This document shows, piece by piece, positions 6,226-12,874 of a stretch of 12,874 bases of DNA. This DNA comes from Synechococcus sp. PL34863bin_39 (GTDB taxonomy: Bacteria > Cyanobacteriota > Cyanobacteriia > PCC-6307 > Cyanobiaceae). The stretch covers positions 1 through 12,874 of the forward strand of contig WTHL01000207.1 in assembly GCA_011523155.1 (NCBI GenBank). The letters are read 5' to 3'. Both the position numbers and the translations under genes were made by a program. How positions within the stretch are numbered: the first letter of the stretch is position 1; every line of letters starts with the position of its first letter. The notes under the pieces were generated by a model that made no database searches, was not told the origin of the DNA, and saw only the letters and a program-made list of their open reading frames with translations.

Positions 6226-8078
6226 CAGAGCGACGCGCCACAGGACGGACAGAAGCGGTGGTCGTGGTCGGTCACCGAGCCGCAGGCACCACAGGTTCTG
6301 GTCGCATCCATGGCCAGCTCCGGGTGAGAGGGGAGGCCCACCATCTGCGCATTGCTGCATCCCGGTGGCACCATCGGGTAACAGTTTTCGCCACGCCGAA
6401 CCCGGACATCAATGAGCATCGGTCCCGGGGATGCCAGGGCCTCACGCAATCCGGACACCAGCGCATCGCGGCTGTCGATCCGGACACCCCCGACACCGAA
6501 GGATCTGGCGAGAGCGACGAAATCAGGCATCCCTGTCTGCATGTTGGATGCCGAATAACGCTCGTCGTAGAAGCTTTCCTGCCACTGACGCACCATCCCC
6601 TGCCACTGGTTGTTGACGATCACAACCTTCACCGGCAGTTGGTACTGGGCCAGGGTCCCCAGTTCCTGGATGTTCATCAGGATGCTGGCATCACCGGCCA
6701 CACAGACCACGGTGCTGTCGGGGCAGGCCGCCTGGGCACCCATGGCGGCAGGCATCCCGAATCCCATGGTGCCAAGGCCTGCGCTGCTGATCCACTGACG
6801 AGGGCCATTGCGCAGATACTGGGCCGACCACATCTGGTGTTGGCCGACGTCAGTGGTGACGATCGCTCCTGCAGCCAGATCACGCAGGGCGATCAACACT
6901 TCCTGGGGATAGATCTCACCCTCCGGCTGAGGAACGGTCAAGGGATAGCGCTGCTTCCAGGTCGCGATCGTTCCAAGCCAGGTCGACGTGGAAGGTTTGA
7001 GCTCCCGTTGTCGGCTGTGATCGACGAGTTGCGCCATGCTGACTGCTAGATCACCAAGCACAGCCACATCAGCCCGGCGGGTTTTACCGATCTCAGCGGG
7101 ATCGATCTCGAAGTGAATCACCTTGGCCCTGGGCGCAAAGGTGTCGAGCTTCCCGGTGACGCGATCGTCAAACCGTGCACCGACAGCAATCAGGAGATCG
7201 CACTCGGTGACGGCGAAGTTCGCGTAGGCAGTCCCGTGCATGCCGAGCATGCCGACGGACAGGGGGTCATTCTCATCGAAGGCACCCTTCCCCATCAGCG
7301 TGGTGGTGACAGGCAGTTGATGCAGACGGGCCAGCTCGGCGAGAGAGGCATGGACACCGGCAGAGATCGCCCCGCCTCCGACGTAGAGGAGCGGCCGTTG
7401 CGCGGCCTGAATCAGATCAAGGGCGGCGTCCAGAGCGGCCGGATCAGGTCTGATCGGCAGGCGGAATCCCGGGGGGACAACGGAACCGGGCTCAACGGGC
7501 ACGTAATCGAACGTCTCCTGCCCGACATCCTTGGGGATGTCGATCAGGACAGGACCGGGACGGCCTGAGGCGGCAATGAAAAACGCCTGGGCCACCACGG
7601 ATGCCAGGTCAGCCGGGTCGCGCACCACCCAGGAATGCTTCACGATCGGCAGGGTGATGCCGAAGATGTCGGTTTCCTGAAACGCATCGGTCCCGATCGC
7701 CGGACGGGGCACCTGACCGGTGATCACGACCATCGGTACGGAATCCATCTGGGCGGTGGCGATGCCGGTCACCAGGTTGGTGGCACCCGGTCCCGATGTG
7801 CCGAAACAGACCCCGACCCGGCCCGTGGCTCGGGCGTAGGCATCGGCCGCATGGGTGCCGGCCTGTTCATGACGAACCAGGATGTGCCGCACCCAACCCT
7901 GCGCCTCAGCGATGTGGAGGGCGTCATAGATCGGCAGGATCGCGCCGCCTGGATAACCAAAAATCGTGTCGACGCCGTGACGTCGCAGGGCGTCCATCAG
8001 GGCCTCAGCACCGGTGATCCTTTGTTTGCCGTCCTCGCGGGAGGCACCAGGGATCGTTGGCGCGGAAGTCAGGGTCAC
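6225..8078 (-). CDS. ilvB: Acetolactate synthase large (catalytic) subunit with C-terminal zinc-ribbon-like tail
   Basis: This enzyme condenses two pyruvates to acetolactate, or pyruvate with 2-oxobutyrate, as the first shared step of Val/Leu/Ile synthesis, using thiamine diphosphate, Mg2+ and FAD. The 617 residues contain the N-terminal ThDP domain ([16 protein letters not shown]; catalytic Glu71 in [19 protein letters not shown]), the central domain ([38 protein letters not shown]) and the C-terminal ThDP-binding motif ([12 protein letters not shown]...VNNQWQGM, about 462-494). After the normal end (CYPMVPPG) comes an extra segment with CGACG at 596-600 and CPSCG at 610-614, which looks like a zinc ribbon. 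The start is GTG at 8078; the next in-frame ATG (residue 28) would cut into the conserved domain. No ribosome-binding site is evident, and a potential hairpin lies 14 bases upstream. The small regulatory subunit is not in this window. Confidence 0.96.
   Translation of the reverse strand: MTLTSAPTIPGASREDGKQRITGAEALMDALRRHGVDTIFGYPGGAILPIYDALHIAEAQGWVRHILVRHEQAGTHAADAYARATGRVGVCFGTSGPGATNLVTGIATAQMDSVPMVVITGQVPRPAIGTDAFQETDIFGITLPIVKHSWVVRDPADLASVVAQAFFIAASGRPGPVLIDIPKDVGQETFDYVPVEPGSVVPPGFRLPIRPDPAALDAALDLIQAAQRPLLYVGGGAISAGVHASLAELARLHQLPVTTTLMGKGAFDENDPLSVGMLGMHGTAYANFAVTECDLLIAVGARFDDRVTGKLDTFAPRAKVIHFEIDPAEIGKTRRADVAVLGDLAVSMAQLVDHSRQRELKPSTSTWLGTIATWKQRYPLTVPQPEGEIYPQEVLIALRDLAAGAIVTTDVGQHQMWSAQYLRNGPRQWISSAGLGTMGFGMPAAMGAQAACPDSTVVCVAGDASILMNIQELGTLAQYQLPVKVVIVNNQWQGMVRQWQESFYDERYSASNMQTGMPDFVALARSFGVGGVRIDSRDALVSGLREALASPGPMLIDVRVRRGENCYPMVPPGCSNAQMVGLPSHPELAMDATRTCGACGSVTDHDHRFCPSCGASL
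6240..6293 (-). other. Zinc-ribbon-like CxxC...CxxC motif at the IlvB C-terminus
   Basis: Within the ilvB frame, Cys596, Cys599, Cys610 and Cys613 form two CxxC knuckles ten residues apart (C-G-A-C, then C-P-S-C-G at the very end). The spacing and the FCPSCG ending are like small zinc-ribbon domains. A typical acetolactate synthase ends soon after the CYPMVPPG block, so this is an added element. Zinc binding is inference. Confidence 0.75.
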
Positions 8079-8091
8079 AGCGTCGTCACAC

Positions 8092-8121
8092 AGGGCCGAC
8101 CCTCAATTTAAGGGCCGACCC
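8092..8121 (-). promoter_or_regulatory. Paired 11-base direct repeat / potential mRNA hairpin between hemH and ilvB
   Basis: AGGGCCGACCC occurs on the + strand at 8092-8102 and again at 8111-8121. On the minus-strand transcript each copy core reads GGGUCGGCCC; because this sequence is nearly self-complementary, the two copies can pair as a 10-bp stem (eight Watson-Crick and two G-U pairs) around the 9-base loop UUAAAUUGA. The opposite-strand RNA would have A-C mismatches instead, so the fold favours the hemH-ilvB direction. The hairpin starts 22 bases after the hemH stop and ends 14 bases before the ilvB GTG. No U-run follows, so it is not a standard intrinsic terminator. It could be a processing or translation-control element, or a tandem protein-binding site. 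Confidence 0.6.
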
Positions 8122-8143
8122 GCCGAGTGGAGTCAATCGAGGC

Positions 8144-9319
8144 TCAGAGGAGTCCCAGAGCGTGCAGTGGGCCATGGCCACTGAACACCTCCAGCAGAAA
8201 TGCGGAGAATCCGAGCATGGCCAGACGACCGTTCCAGACCTCGGAACTGTTGTTCCATCCCCATTCCCACTTTTCCTGGGGGTAGAGCTTCACGGTGGTG
8301 GGAAGCTCAGCAGCCTGATCCAGGTTCACCTCAGGGCCATCAAGACTTGCGGACACCATGTCGGCCAGCCCCTTGATGAAGGGTGGGTAGGTGTCCAGGG
8401 CACGGACACGCCGGAAATTGACGACGCCTGACTCCGTGGCGAGCTCCCTGTATTCGATATCAATCTCCTCGAGCGTCTCGATGTGCTCGCTGACGAAACT
8501 GATGGGAACCACCACGAGATCGCGGGTCTTGGCTTCACCGAGAGCCTCCAGTGCCTCTTCGGTGTAGGGCTTGAGCTATTCCACGGGGCCGACCCGACTC
8601 TGATAGGCAAGGGTATGGGGATTGGAGGTTCCGAGAATTGATTTGAGCTCCTCAATGATCAGGGCAGTGCATGCCTCGATCTGCTGCTGATAGGGATCAC
8701 CGGCCTCTTCCACATAGCTCTTGGGAACGCCATGGGCACTGAAGAACACGTGGGCCTCCTCTGGCACGTCGGAAGCGCGGATCTCTTCCGCAATCAGTTC
8801 GGCCATCGATCGGACGTAGCCCGGATGATCGAACCAGCTACGGATACAGCGAAGAGGAAGCTTCTGGAAGTCGGGGTCGAGGAGGCGGAGGCGCTGCAGC
8901 TCGCGGAAGCTGGATCCGCTGGTGCTGATGGAGAAATGGGGGTAAAGGGGCAGAACCACCACCTCATCAATGCCATCGGCCTTGATGTCGGCAACGGCCG
9001 ACTCGGTGAAGGGGTGCCAGTAACGCATGGCCACATAAGAGGTGGCCTCGATCCCGCGTTGCCTGAGCTCACTCTGCAGTTCACGGGCCTGCTGCTCCGT
9101 GATGCGCCGCAGGGGCGAGCCTCCGCCGATCGAGCGATAGGCCTCCTGCGATTTGCTGCTGCGCAGCGTGCTGATCAACCAGGCGAGAGGCTTCTGAAGG
9201 GCCGGATTGGGGAGACGAATGATCTCCGGATCAGCGAAGAGGTTGTAGAGAAACGGGCCGACGTCCTGAATCCGTTCCGGCCCCCCGAGGTTGAGAAGAA
9301 GGACACCGACTCGGGCCAT
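8144..9319 (-). pseudogene. hemH: Ferrochelatase with C-terminal CAB/HLIP helix, interrupted by an in-frame amber codon
   Basis: Ferrochelatase inserts Fe2+ into protoporphyrin IX to make haem. Read through the stop, the frame encodes 391 residues, the normal length of the cyanobacterial/plastid form. It has [15 protein letters not shown] at the start, [12 protein letters not shown] (63-74), [11 protein letters not shown], the catalytic His196 in [11 protein letters not shown], a GP-V-E-x-L-K-P-Y-T block (244-252) and catalytic Glu281 in [19 protein letters not shown] chlorophyll-binding helix lies at about 359-380 ([12 protein letters not shown]). Codon 248 (8576-8578) is TAG where the family has Trp (GPxxWLxPxT). 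The frame is unchanged and both sides are well conserved, so a single G-to-A change of TGG explains it. The truncated product would lack Glu281 and be inactive. Sequencing error, a recent mutation or suppression are all possible. It lies upstream of ilvB on the same strand and is divergent from the recombinase gene. Confidence 0.9.
8576..8578 (-). other. In-frame TAG codon inside hemH
   Basis: The + strand reads CTA here, giving TAG as codon 248 of hemH. The neighbouring codons encode G-P-V-E before it and L-K-P-Y-T after it, matching the ferrochelatase motif in which this position is Trp. One base (C to T on the + strand at 8577) separates it from TGG. Confidence 0.95.
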
Positions 9320-9397
9320 GGATAGCCGCTCGCTGAAAGGGACTTGAGCGTAACCCCCACAGACGGCATGGTGGCTGCGTCATACCGGCGGCGCCCA
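9320..9397. promoter_or_regulatory. Shared upstream region of divergent hemH and recombinase genes
   Basis: Only 78 bases separate the hemH ATG from the preferred recombinase start, so promoters for both transcription units must lie here or inside the coding ends. I cannot assign -35/-10 boxes with confidence: the minus strand has a TATGAC-like hexamer around 9381-9386, but no convincing partner. Neither start has a strong ribosome-binding site. Confidence 0.4.
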
Positions 9398-10600
9398 ATG
9401 GGATCGAGCGAGGATCTGGCTGGTGCGATTTCCTCCGTGAACTCCGACCTTGAAGGTGAGGGGATTCGACTGCGGATCGAACAACGCGGCCAGCGTTTGA
9501 ACCTGCGAGGCCCTCTGCCGTGTCGCACAACAGCGGAACGAACCAGAGTTCAGCGGATCAGCCTTGGGGTGCAGGCGGATCCCCAGGGTCTGCAGGAAGC
9601 CCGGCAATTGCTGCACATGGTGGACCTGCAGCTGCGGCGCGGCCAGTTCGACTGGGGCCAGTGGCGTCGCGACAGGCCCCTCCGGGATCCAGGCACAGCC
9701 CCCCCCGCCGCGGCCAAGGACCTCCACCGCCGCGAGCGGCTCAGCCATCAGGTGGAGAGTTTCGAGCAGGCCTTTTTCAGTGATCCGATGCGCCGGCGTT
9801 CCGCATCAGGAAGTCGCACCACCTGGACATCGGCCTATCGCCCCTATCTCCGGCGCCTGCTGAAAATTGCCGGGGACAACGACCGTGAACTTGATACAGA
9901 ACTTTTGGCGCAGACCCTGAACAGCTACGCCGATGGCAGTCGCAGTCGTCAGCAGTGCGCCACGAGTCTGGGCGCCTTCGCCAGGCACGTGGACGTGAGC
10001 CTGCCCGAGAACTGGCGTGCCGAAGCCGCCGGATACGGCCTGCATCGCGCACGGTTCCGACACCTCCCGGGTGACACCCAGATCCTTGAAACGGTGCTGC
10101 AGATCCCGAATCCCGGCTGGCGATTCGCCTTTGGTCTGATGGCCACCTATGGATTGCGCAACCACGAGGTGTTCTTCACCGACCTGAGCGCTCTCGCGCC
10201 GGGAGGGGACAGGGTGATCCGCGTTCTGCCCACCTCGAAAACGGGCGAACATCAGGTCTGGCCGTTTCATCCCGACTGGGTTGACCGTTTCGGCCTGCTG
10301 GAGCTGGGGCTGGACCCAAAGCGACTGCCCGCCGTCTGCACCGATCTCAGGCGCACGACGCTGCAACAGGTGGGGCGCAGAGTCGCGGAGCAATTCCGGC
10401 GTTACGACCTGCCACTCACCCCCTATGACCTGCGGCATGCGTGGGCGGTCCGCACCATTCACATCGGCCTGCCAGACACTGTCGCCGCCAGGATGATGGG
10501 CCACTCCGTTGCGATCCACACGCGGACCTACCACCACTGGATCACCCGACGTGATCAGCAACAGGCGGTGGATGCAGCGTTGGCACGCCACCCGGCTTGA
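9398..10600 (+). CDS. Tyrosine recombinase/integrase-like protein, apparently chromosomal resident
   Basis: The 400-residue product has an N-terminal part (LRIEQRGQRLNLRGPLP), an SAM-like core-binding segment (about 125-190) and a C-terminal catalytic domain of the phage-integrase family. Visible catalytic positions are Arg254 (TYGLRNHEVF), Lys281 (LPTSKTGEH), Arg346 (TPYDLRHAW), His369 (MMGHSVAIHT) and the nucleophile candidate Tyr378 (RTYHHW), nine residues after the GHS His as in XerC/D. The box II His of HxxR is Tyr343 instead. A DNA strand-exchange activity is plausible but unproven. The start is uncertain: ATG at 9398 is preferred by resemblance of the N-terminus; ATG 9368 and TTG 9344 are in frame. 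No att site, tRNA or other phage gene lies nearby. It sits three bases before a methyltransferase gene, pointing to a shared operon with housekeeping genes rather than recent insertion. Confidence 0.82.
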   Translation: MGSSEDLAGAISSVNSDLEGEGIRLRIEQRGQRLNLRGPLPCRTTAERTRVQRISLGVQADPQGLQEARQLLHMVDLQLRRGQFDWGQWRRDRPLRDPGTAPPAAAKDLHRRERLSHQVESFEQAFFSDPMRRRSASGSRTTWTSAYRPYLRRLLKIAGDNDRELDTELLAQTLNSYADGSRSRQQCATSLGAFARHVDVSLPENWRAEAAGYGLHRARFRHLPGDTQILETVLQIPNPGWRFAFGLMATYGLRNHEVFFTDLSALAPGGDRVIRVLPTSKTGEHQVWPFHPDWVDRFGLLELGLDPKRLPAVCTDLRRTTLQQVGRRVAEQFRRYDLPLTPYDLRHAWAVRTIHIGLPDTVAARMMGHSVAIHTRTYHHWITRRDQQQAVDAALARHPA

Positions 10601-10603
10601 TTC

Positions 10604-11251
10604 ATGACGTCATTTCTGCGACCCCTCGCTTACCGCTACCGCTGGATCTACGACGCGGTCACCGCAATCTCCTCCTTGAGCGTTGGCGGTGTGGACCGTC
10701 TGCGGCGGCTGGGTGTGGATGCGTTGGGTCATCGCCTCCCACCCGCAGCCGAGGTGCTTGATCTCTGCTGCGGGAGTGGCGAAGCGGCTGCTCCATGGAT
10801 TGCAGCCGGGTTCAACGTGACCGGGCTTGACGTATCACCACGGGCGCTGGATCTGGCGCAGATCCGCCATCCCCGGATGCAGCGCGTTGAGGGCCTTGCA
10901 GAGCAGCCACCCCTGGAGCCAGAACGCTTCGATGCCATTCAACTGAGTGTGGCCCTGCACGAATTTCCCCGTGACGCCAGGCAGGAGGTGCTTCAGGGAT
11001 GCCTCCGACTGCTCCGTCCAGGCGGATGGCTCGTCCTTGTGGACCTGCACCCGGCGGGCGCTCTGCTGAAGATCCCCCAGCAGATTTTCTGCGCCTTGTT
11101 TGAAACCGACACGGCCACCGCCATGCTGGAGGACGATCTGCCGTCCGAGCTGCGGAGGCTCGGCTTCATCTCCGTCGACCAGGAGCTGCTGGCCGGAAAC
11201 GCTCTTCAGCGGATCACCGCAGCTCGCCCCATGCGATCCGAACAACCATGA
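10604..11251 (+). CDS. Class I SAM-dependent methyltransferase
   Basis: This 215-residue protein has a Rossmann-type methyltransferase core: motif I VLDLCCGSGE (51-60), an acidic residue ending the second strand (Asp76 in GLDVSPRALDLA), motif II-like RFDAIQLSVALHEFP (108-122) and the LLRPGGWLVLVDLHP strand (136-150). The LHEFP and LRPGG blocks resemble the ubiquinone/menaquinone (UbiE-like, Methyltransf_11) group, but the substrate cannot be told from the sequence. The length is about that of a stand-alone methyltransferase. There is no signal peptide; the N-terminus (LRPLAYRYRWIYDAVTAISSL) is mildly hydrophobic and may touch a membrane. It starts three bases after the recombinase stop, and its stop overlaps the CobO start (ATGA), so it is very probably translated from the same mRNA as both. 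Confidence 0.87.
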   Translation: MTSFLRPLAYRYRWIYDAVTAISSLSVGGVDRLRRLGVDALGHRLPPAAEVLDLCCGSGEAAAPWIAAGFNVTGLDVSPRALDLAQIRHPRMQRVEGLAEQPPLEPERFDAIQLSVALHEFPRDARQEVLQGCLRLLRPGGWLVLVDLHPAGALLKIPQQIFCALFETDTATAMLEDDLPSELRRLGFISVDQELLAGNALQRITAARPMRSEQP

Positions 11252-11913
11252 CCAACAGCAACCTGGACAAGACGGCGGCTGAGCTGGGGATGGGTGGAAA
11301 CCTGGCACCGGAACAGGACGATGCCGGCTACCGCAGACGGATGGAACGTCGCCAGGAGGTGCAGCGCCAGCGGGTGGAGGAACGCAACAAGGAAAAAGGT
11401 CTGGTGGTGGTGACAACGGGCCATGGCAAAGGCAAAACCACCGCTGGCCTTGGACTTGTGCTGCGAACCCTCGGCCATGGCGAGCGGGTCGCCGTGGTTC
11501 AGTTCATCAAAGGTGGCTGGGAGCCGGGGGAAGCCAGGGCCCTCAAGGCATTCGGAGACCAGGTCGCCTGGCATGCCCTCGGCGAAGGCTTCACTTGGGA
11601 GACCCAGGATCGGCAGCGTGATCAGGACCTGGTGGCCAGGGCCTGGGACACGGCGCTTGGTTACCTTCGCGATCCCGGGATCAAGCTGGTGCTTCTCGAC
11701 GAGCTGAATGTGGCCCTGAAGCTCGGTTACATCGACGTGGAGACGGTGATCACAGGGCTGCGTGAGCGTCCCGAGCTTTGCCACGTGGCGGTGACCGGAC
11801 GGGGAGCACCCGAAGCCCTGATCGAAGCGGCCGACCTTGTGACCGAAATGAGCCTGATCCGTCACCCCTTCCGCGAACAGGGGGTGAAGGCGCAGGCGGG
11901 GATTGAGTACTGA
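11248..11913 (+). CDS. cobO: Cob(I)yrinic acid a,c-diamide adenosyltransferase (CobO/CobA/BtuR type)
   Basis: The 221-residue enzyme transfers the adenosyl group of ATP to the cobalt of a corrinoid, a late step in (pseudo)cobalamin synthesis or salvage. It shows the family ATP-binding P-loop GHGKGKTT (58-65), VVQFIKGGW (about 84-92), WETQD, the LVLLDELNVALKLGYID block with the conserved DELN (about 150-165), RPELCHVAVTGRGAP and the terminal HPFREQGVKAQAGIEY, which is very typical. A charged N-terminal stretch (residues 28-50, RRRMERRQEVQRQRV) precedes the P-loop, as in CobO proteins. Its ATG overlaps the methyltransferase stop, implying coupled translation. Marine Synechococcus generally make pseudocobalamin, which fits. 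It ends three bases before the stop of a convergent small gene. Confidence 0.95.
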   Translation: MTNSNLDKTAAELGMGGNLAPEQDDAGYRRRMERRQEVQRQRVEERNKEKGLVVVTTGHGKGKTTAGLGLVLRTLGHGERVAVVQFIKGGWEPGEARALKAFGDQVAWHALGEGFTWETQDRQRDQDLVARAWDTALGYLRDPGIKLVLLDELNVALKLGYIDVETVITGLRERPELCHVAVTGRGAPEALIEAADLVTEMSLIRHPFREQGVKAQAGIEY

Positions 11914-11916
11914 TGT

Positions 11917-12102
11917 TCAGACCGGCTTGAGATCGTCCTTGAGCAGACCTGCTGCCGCGGTCAGGACCGAGAGTCCACTCACCAGCAGAGCGCGATGCAC
12001 GACAGGGTCACTCCAGCAGGAGGGATCCTGACTGGCACGATCCAGGGCTGACAGCGTCAGTCGGGCCAGCACACCGCTGCGGGGTTTGCCTTCGTCTGAC
12101 AT
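11917..12102 (-). CDS. Small hypothetical protein with one hydrophobic segment
   Basis: The 61-residue product reads as a genuine small protein: a polar start (MSDEGKPRSG), an amphipathic stretch (VLARLTLSALDRASQDPSC), and one hydrophobic segment at about 37-54 (HRALLVSGLSVLTAAAGL) followed by a charged end (LKDDLKPV). It may be a single-pass or peripheral membrane protein. I do not recognise a named family. It is transcribed towards cobO, with three bases between the two stops, and away from pyrH, sharing the 114-base spacer as its upstream region. Compact fit between neighbours and balanced composition support it; short length keeps confidence moderate. Confidence 0.6.
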   Translation of the reverse strand: MSDEGKPRSGVLARLTLSALDRASQDPSCWSDPVVHRALLVSGLSVLTAAAGLLKDDLKPV

Positions 12103-12128
12103 GGGGCGATCCCGGTTACGCCATCAAA

Positions 12129-12175
12129 GCGCTTTTTGCACGGCTGACCAGACCCTCTGACGTGCTGAAAAAGGC
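12129..12175. repeat. Interrupted inverted repeat in the spacer upstream of pyrH
   Basis: The left arm GCGCTTTTTGCACG (12129-12142) and the right arm CGTGCTGAAAAAGGC (12161-12175) pair over 13 positions with a one-base and a two-base bulge, around an 18-base loop. A perfect 10-base palindrome AAAGCGCTTT (12126-12135) overlaps the left arm. It lies between the divergent starts of the 61-residue gene and pyrH, so it may be an operator or a leader structure. Function is not established. Confidence 0.4.
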
Positions 12176-12187
12176 TGCAAAGGCACT

Positions 12188-12196
12188 TGCTACTGT
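12188..12196 (+). promoter_or_regulatory. Candidate extended -10 element for pyrH
   Basis: TGCTACTGT matches an extended -10 (TG, one base, then TAnnnT). It would place transcription start near 12203, giving a very short leader ahead of the AGGTGG ribosome-binding site at 12207-12212. No good -35 hexamer is seen at normal spacing, so this is a weak call. Confidence 0.25.
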
Positions 12197-12216
12197 CAAA
12201 AAGATCAGGTGGATGA

Positions 12217-12874
12217 ATGGCTTACAAGCGTGCCCTGCTCAAACTCAGCGGCGAAGCGCTGATGGGTGACCAGGGATATGGGATTGATCCGGCGATCGTC
12301 CAATCCATCGCCTCGGACGTCGCCAAGGTGATGGCTGGAGGAACGGAACTGGCGATCGTGGTCGGTGGAGGCAATATCTTCCGCGGCCTCAAGGGCTCCG
12401 CCGCCGGCATGGACAGAGCCACAGCGGACTACGTCGGAATGCTTGCGACCGTGATGAACGCCATCACCCTCCAGGACGGGCTTGAACGGGCGGGCGTGCC
12501 GACCCGGGTGCAGACCGCGATTGAGATGCAGGAAGTCGCGGAGCCCTACATCCGCCGCAAGGCCATCCGCCACCTCGAGAAGGGGCGTGTTGTGGTGTTC
12601 GGAGCTGGCTGCGGCAACCCTTTCTTCACCACTGACACCACCGCGGCCCTGCGGGCCGCCGAGATCAGCGCCGATGTGGTGTTCAAGGCCACGAAGGTGG
12701 ATGGGGTCTACGACAAGGATCCCGCCAAGCACGACGACGCTGTCAAACATGAGCACCTGACCTTCCAGCAGGTCCTCAGCGGGGAACTGGCCGTCATGGA
12801 CAGCACCGCCATCGCCCTCTGCAAAGACAACAACATCCCCATCGTGGTCTTCAATCTGTTTGAACCTGGCAACA
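12217..12874 (+). CDS. pyrH: Uridylate (UMP) kinase, 3' partial
   Basis: PyrH phosphorylates UMP to UDP in pyrimidine nucleotide synthesis, usually as a GTP-activated, UTP-inhibited hexamer of the amino-acid-kinase fold. The first 219 residues are present and the window ends inside the gene, probably about 20 residues short. Family motifs are clear: LLKLSGEAL (7-15), the GGGNIFRG nucleotide loop (50-57), [16 protein letters not shown] (75-90), [19 protein letters not shown] (129-147), [14 protein letters not shown] (156-169) and [12 protein letters not shown] (194-205). The start is the ATG at 12217, preceded by a good AGGTGG ribosome-binding site; the ATG at 12213 is out of frame. At residue 132 the usual GTGNPFF Thr of E. 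coli-type enzymes is Cys. Confidence 0.97.
   Translation, partial: MAYKRALLKLSGEALMGDQGYGIDPAIVQSIASDVAKVMAGGTELAIVVGGGNIFRGLKGSAAGMDRATADYVGMLATVMNAITLQDGLERAGVPTRVQTAIEMQEVAEPYIRRKAIRHLEKGRVVVFGAGCGNPFFTTDTTAALRAAEISADVVFKATKVDGVYDKDPAKHDDAVKHEHLTFQQVLSGELAVMDSTAIALCKDNNIPIVVFNLFEPGN

Noticed and set aside
5839..6360. Longer version of the nuclease-like protein starting at 6360
   Set aside because: The extra 45 residues overlap the conserved ilvB end in another frame and would precede the signal peptide; the ATG at 6225 coupled to the ilvB stop is much better.
6210..7049. 279-codon open frame on the + strand opposite ilvB, with further ones at 7113-7568 and 7635-8111
   Set aside because: These are antisense shadows of the well-supported ilvB gene, with no motifs, no ribosome-binding sites and biased His/Asp/Gly composition.
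8092..8121. Hairpin as an intrinsic terminator of hemH
   Set aside because: The stem is strong, but no run of U follows; the next bases are UGUGUGACG, so a standard intrinsic terminator is not supported.
9344..9397. N-terminal extension of the recombinase from a TTG codon
   Set aside because: TTG is a poor start without a ribosome-binding site, and the added residues are unlike the rest; an ATG at 9368 or 9398 is more likely.
9806..10591. 261-codon open frame on the - strand opposite the recombinase gene
   Set aside because: The + strand frame carries all tyrosine-recombinase motifs; the antisense product has none.
9398..10600. Recombinase gene as the mark of a prophage, integron or genomic island boundary
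   Set aside because: No tRNA, direct att repeats, excisionase, phage or cassette genes are seen, and both sides are housekeeping genes with similar composition.
12205..12756. 183-codon open frame on the - strand opposite pyrH
   Set aside because: It mirrors the conserved pyrH sequence and lacks family features.

Overview
The window looks like chromosomal core sequence from a marine or brackish alpha-cyanobacterium of the Synechococcus/Cyanobium group. The evidence is the protein set: a Tab2-family photosystem translation factor, a ferrochelatase with a C-terminal chlorophyll-binding (CAB/HLIP) helix, an S1-like protein of the Rps1b/Nbp1 type, and a CobO-type enzyme. GC content is high, genes are packed almost without spacers, and no tRNA, rRNA, IS element, CRISPR array or prophage is visible. 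The species assignment is inference; no marker RNA is present.

Left block, + strand (1-2623): an S1-domain RNA-binding protein (5' end missing), a Tab2/DUF1092 protein and the peptidoglycan-editing factor PgeF. Both junctions are ATGA overlaps, so the three are probably one translationally coupled operon. It meets the next block head-on with a single base between the stop codons.

Middle block, - strand (9319 down to 2625): ferrochelatase (hemH), acetolactate synthase large subunit (ilvB), a small exported protein with a degenerate staphylococcal-nuclease-like fold, a 72-residue two-helix membrane protein, a periplasmic-binding-fold protein with a signal peptide, and a COG2509-type FAD-dependent oxidoreductase. 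The four genes after ilvB follow with overlaps or gaps of at most 32 bases. The hemH reading frame is broken by one TAG codon exactly where a conserved Trp (TGG) is expected, although the frame is otherwise intact on both sides. The 65-base hemH-ilvB spacer holds two identical 11-base repeats that in the mRNA can fold into a fully paired hairpin just before a GTG start.

Right block, + strand (about 9398-11913): a tyrosine recombinase-like protein, a class I SAM methyltransferase and a CobO-type corrinoid adenosyltransferase, again with minimal spacing. The recombinase has no mobile-element surroundings and appears to be a resident gene. After a convergent 61-residue small protein and a 114-base spacer with an interrupted inverted repeat comes pyrH (UMP kinase), which runs off the right end.

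The most rewarding points for follow-up are the hemH amber codon, the zinc-ribbon tail on IlvB, the hemH-ilvB hairpin/repeat, the resident recombinase with an altered box II, and the degenerate nuclease-like exported protein coupled to ilvB. No clearly new multi-gene defence or mobile system is visible.
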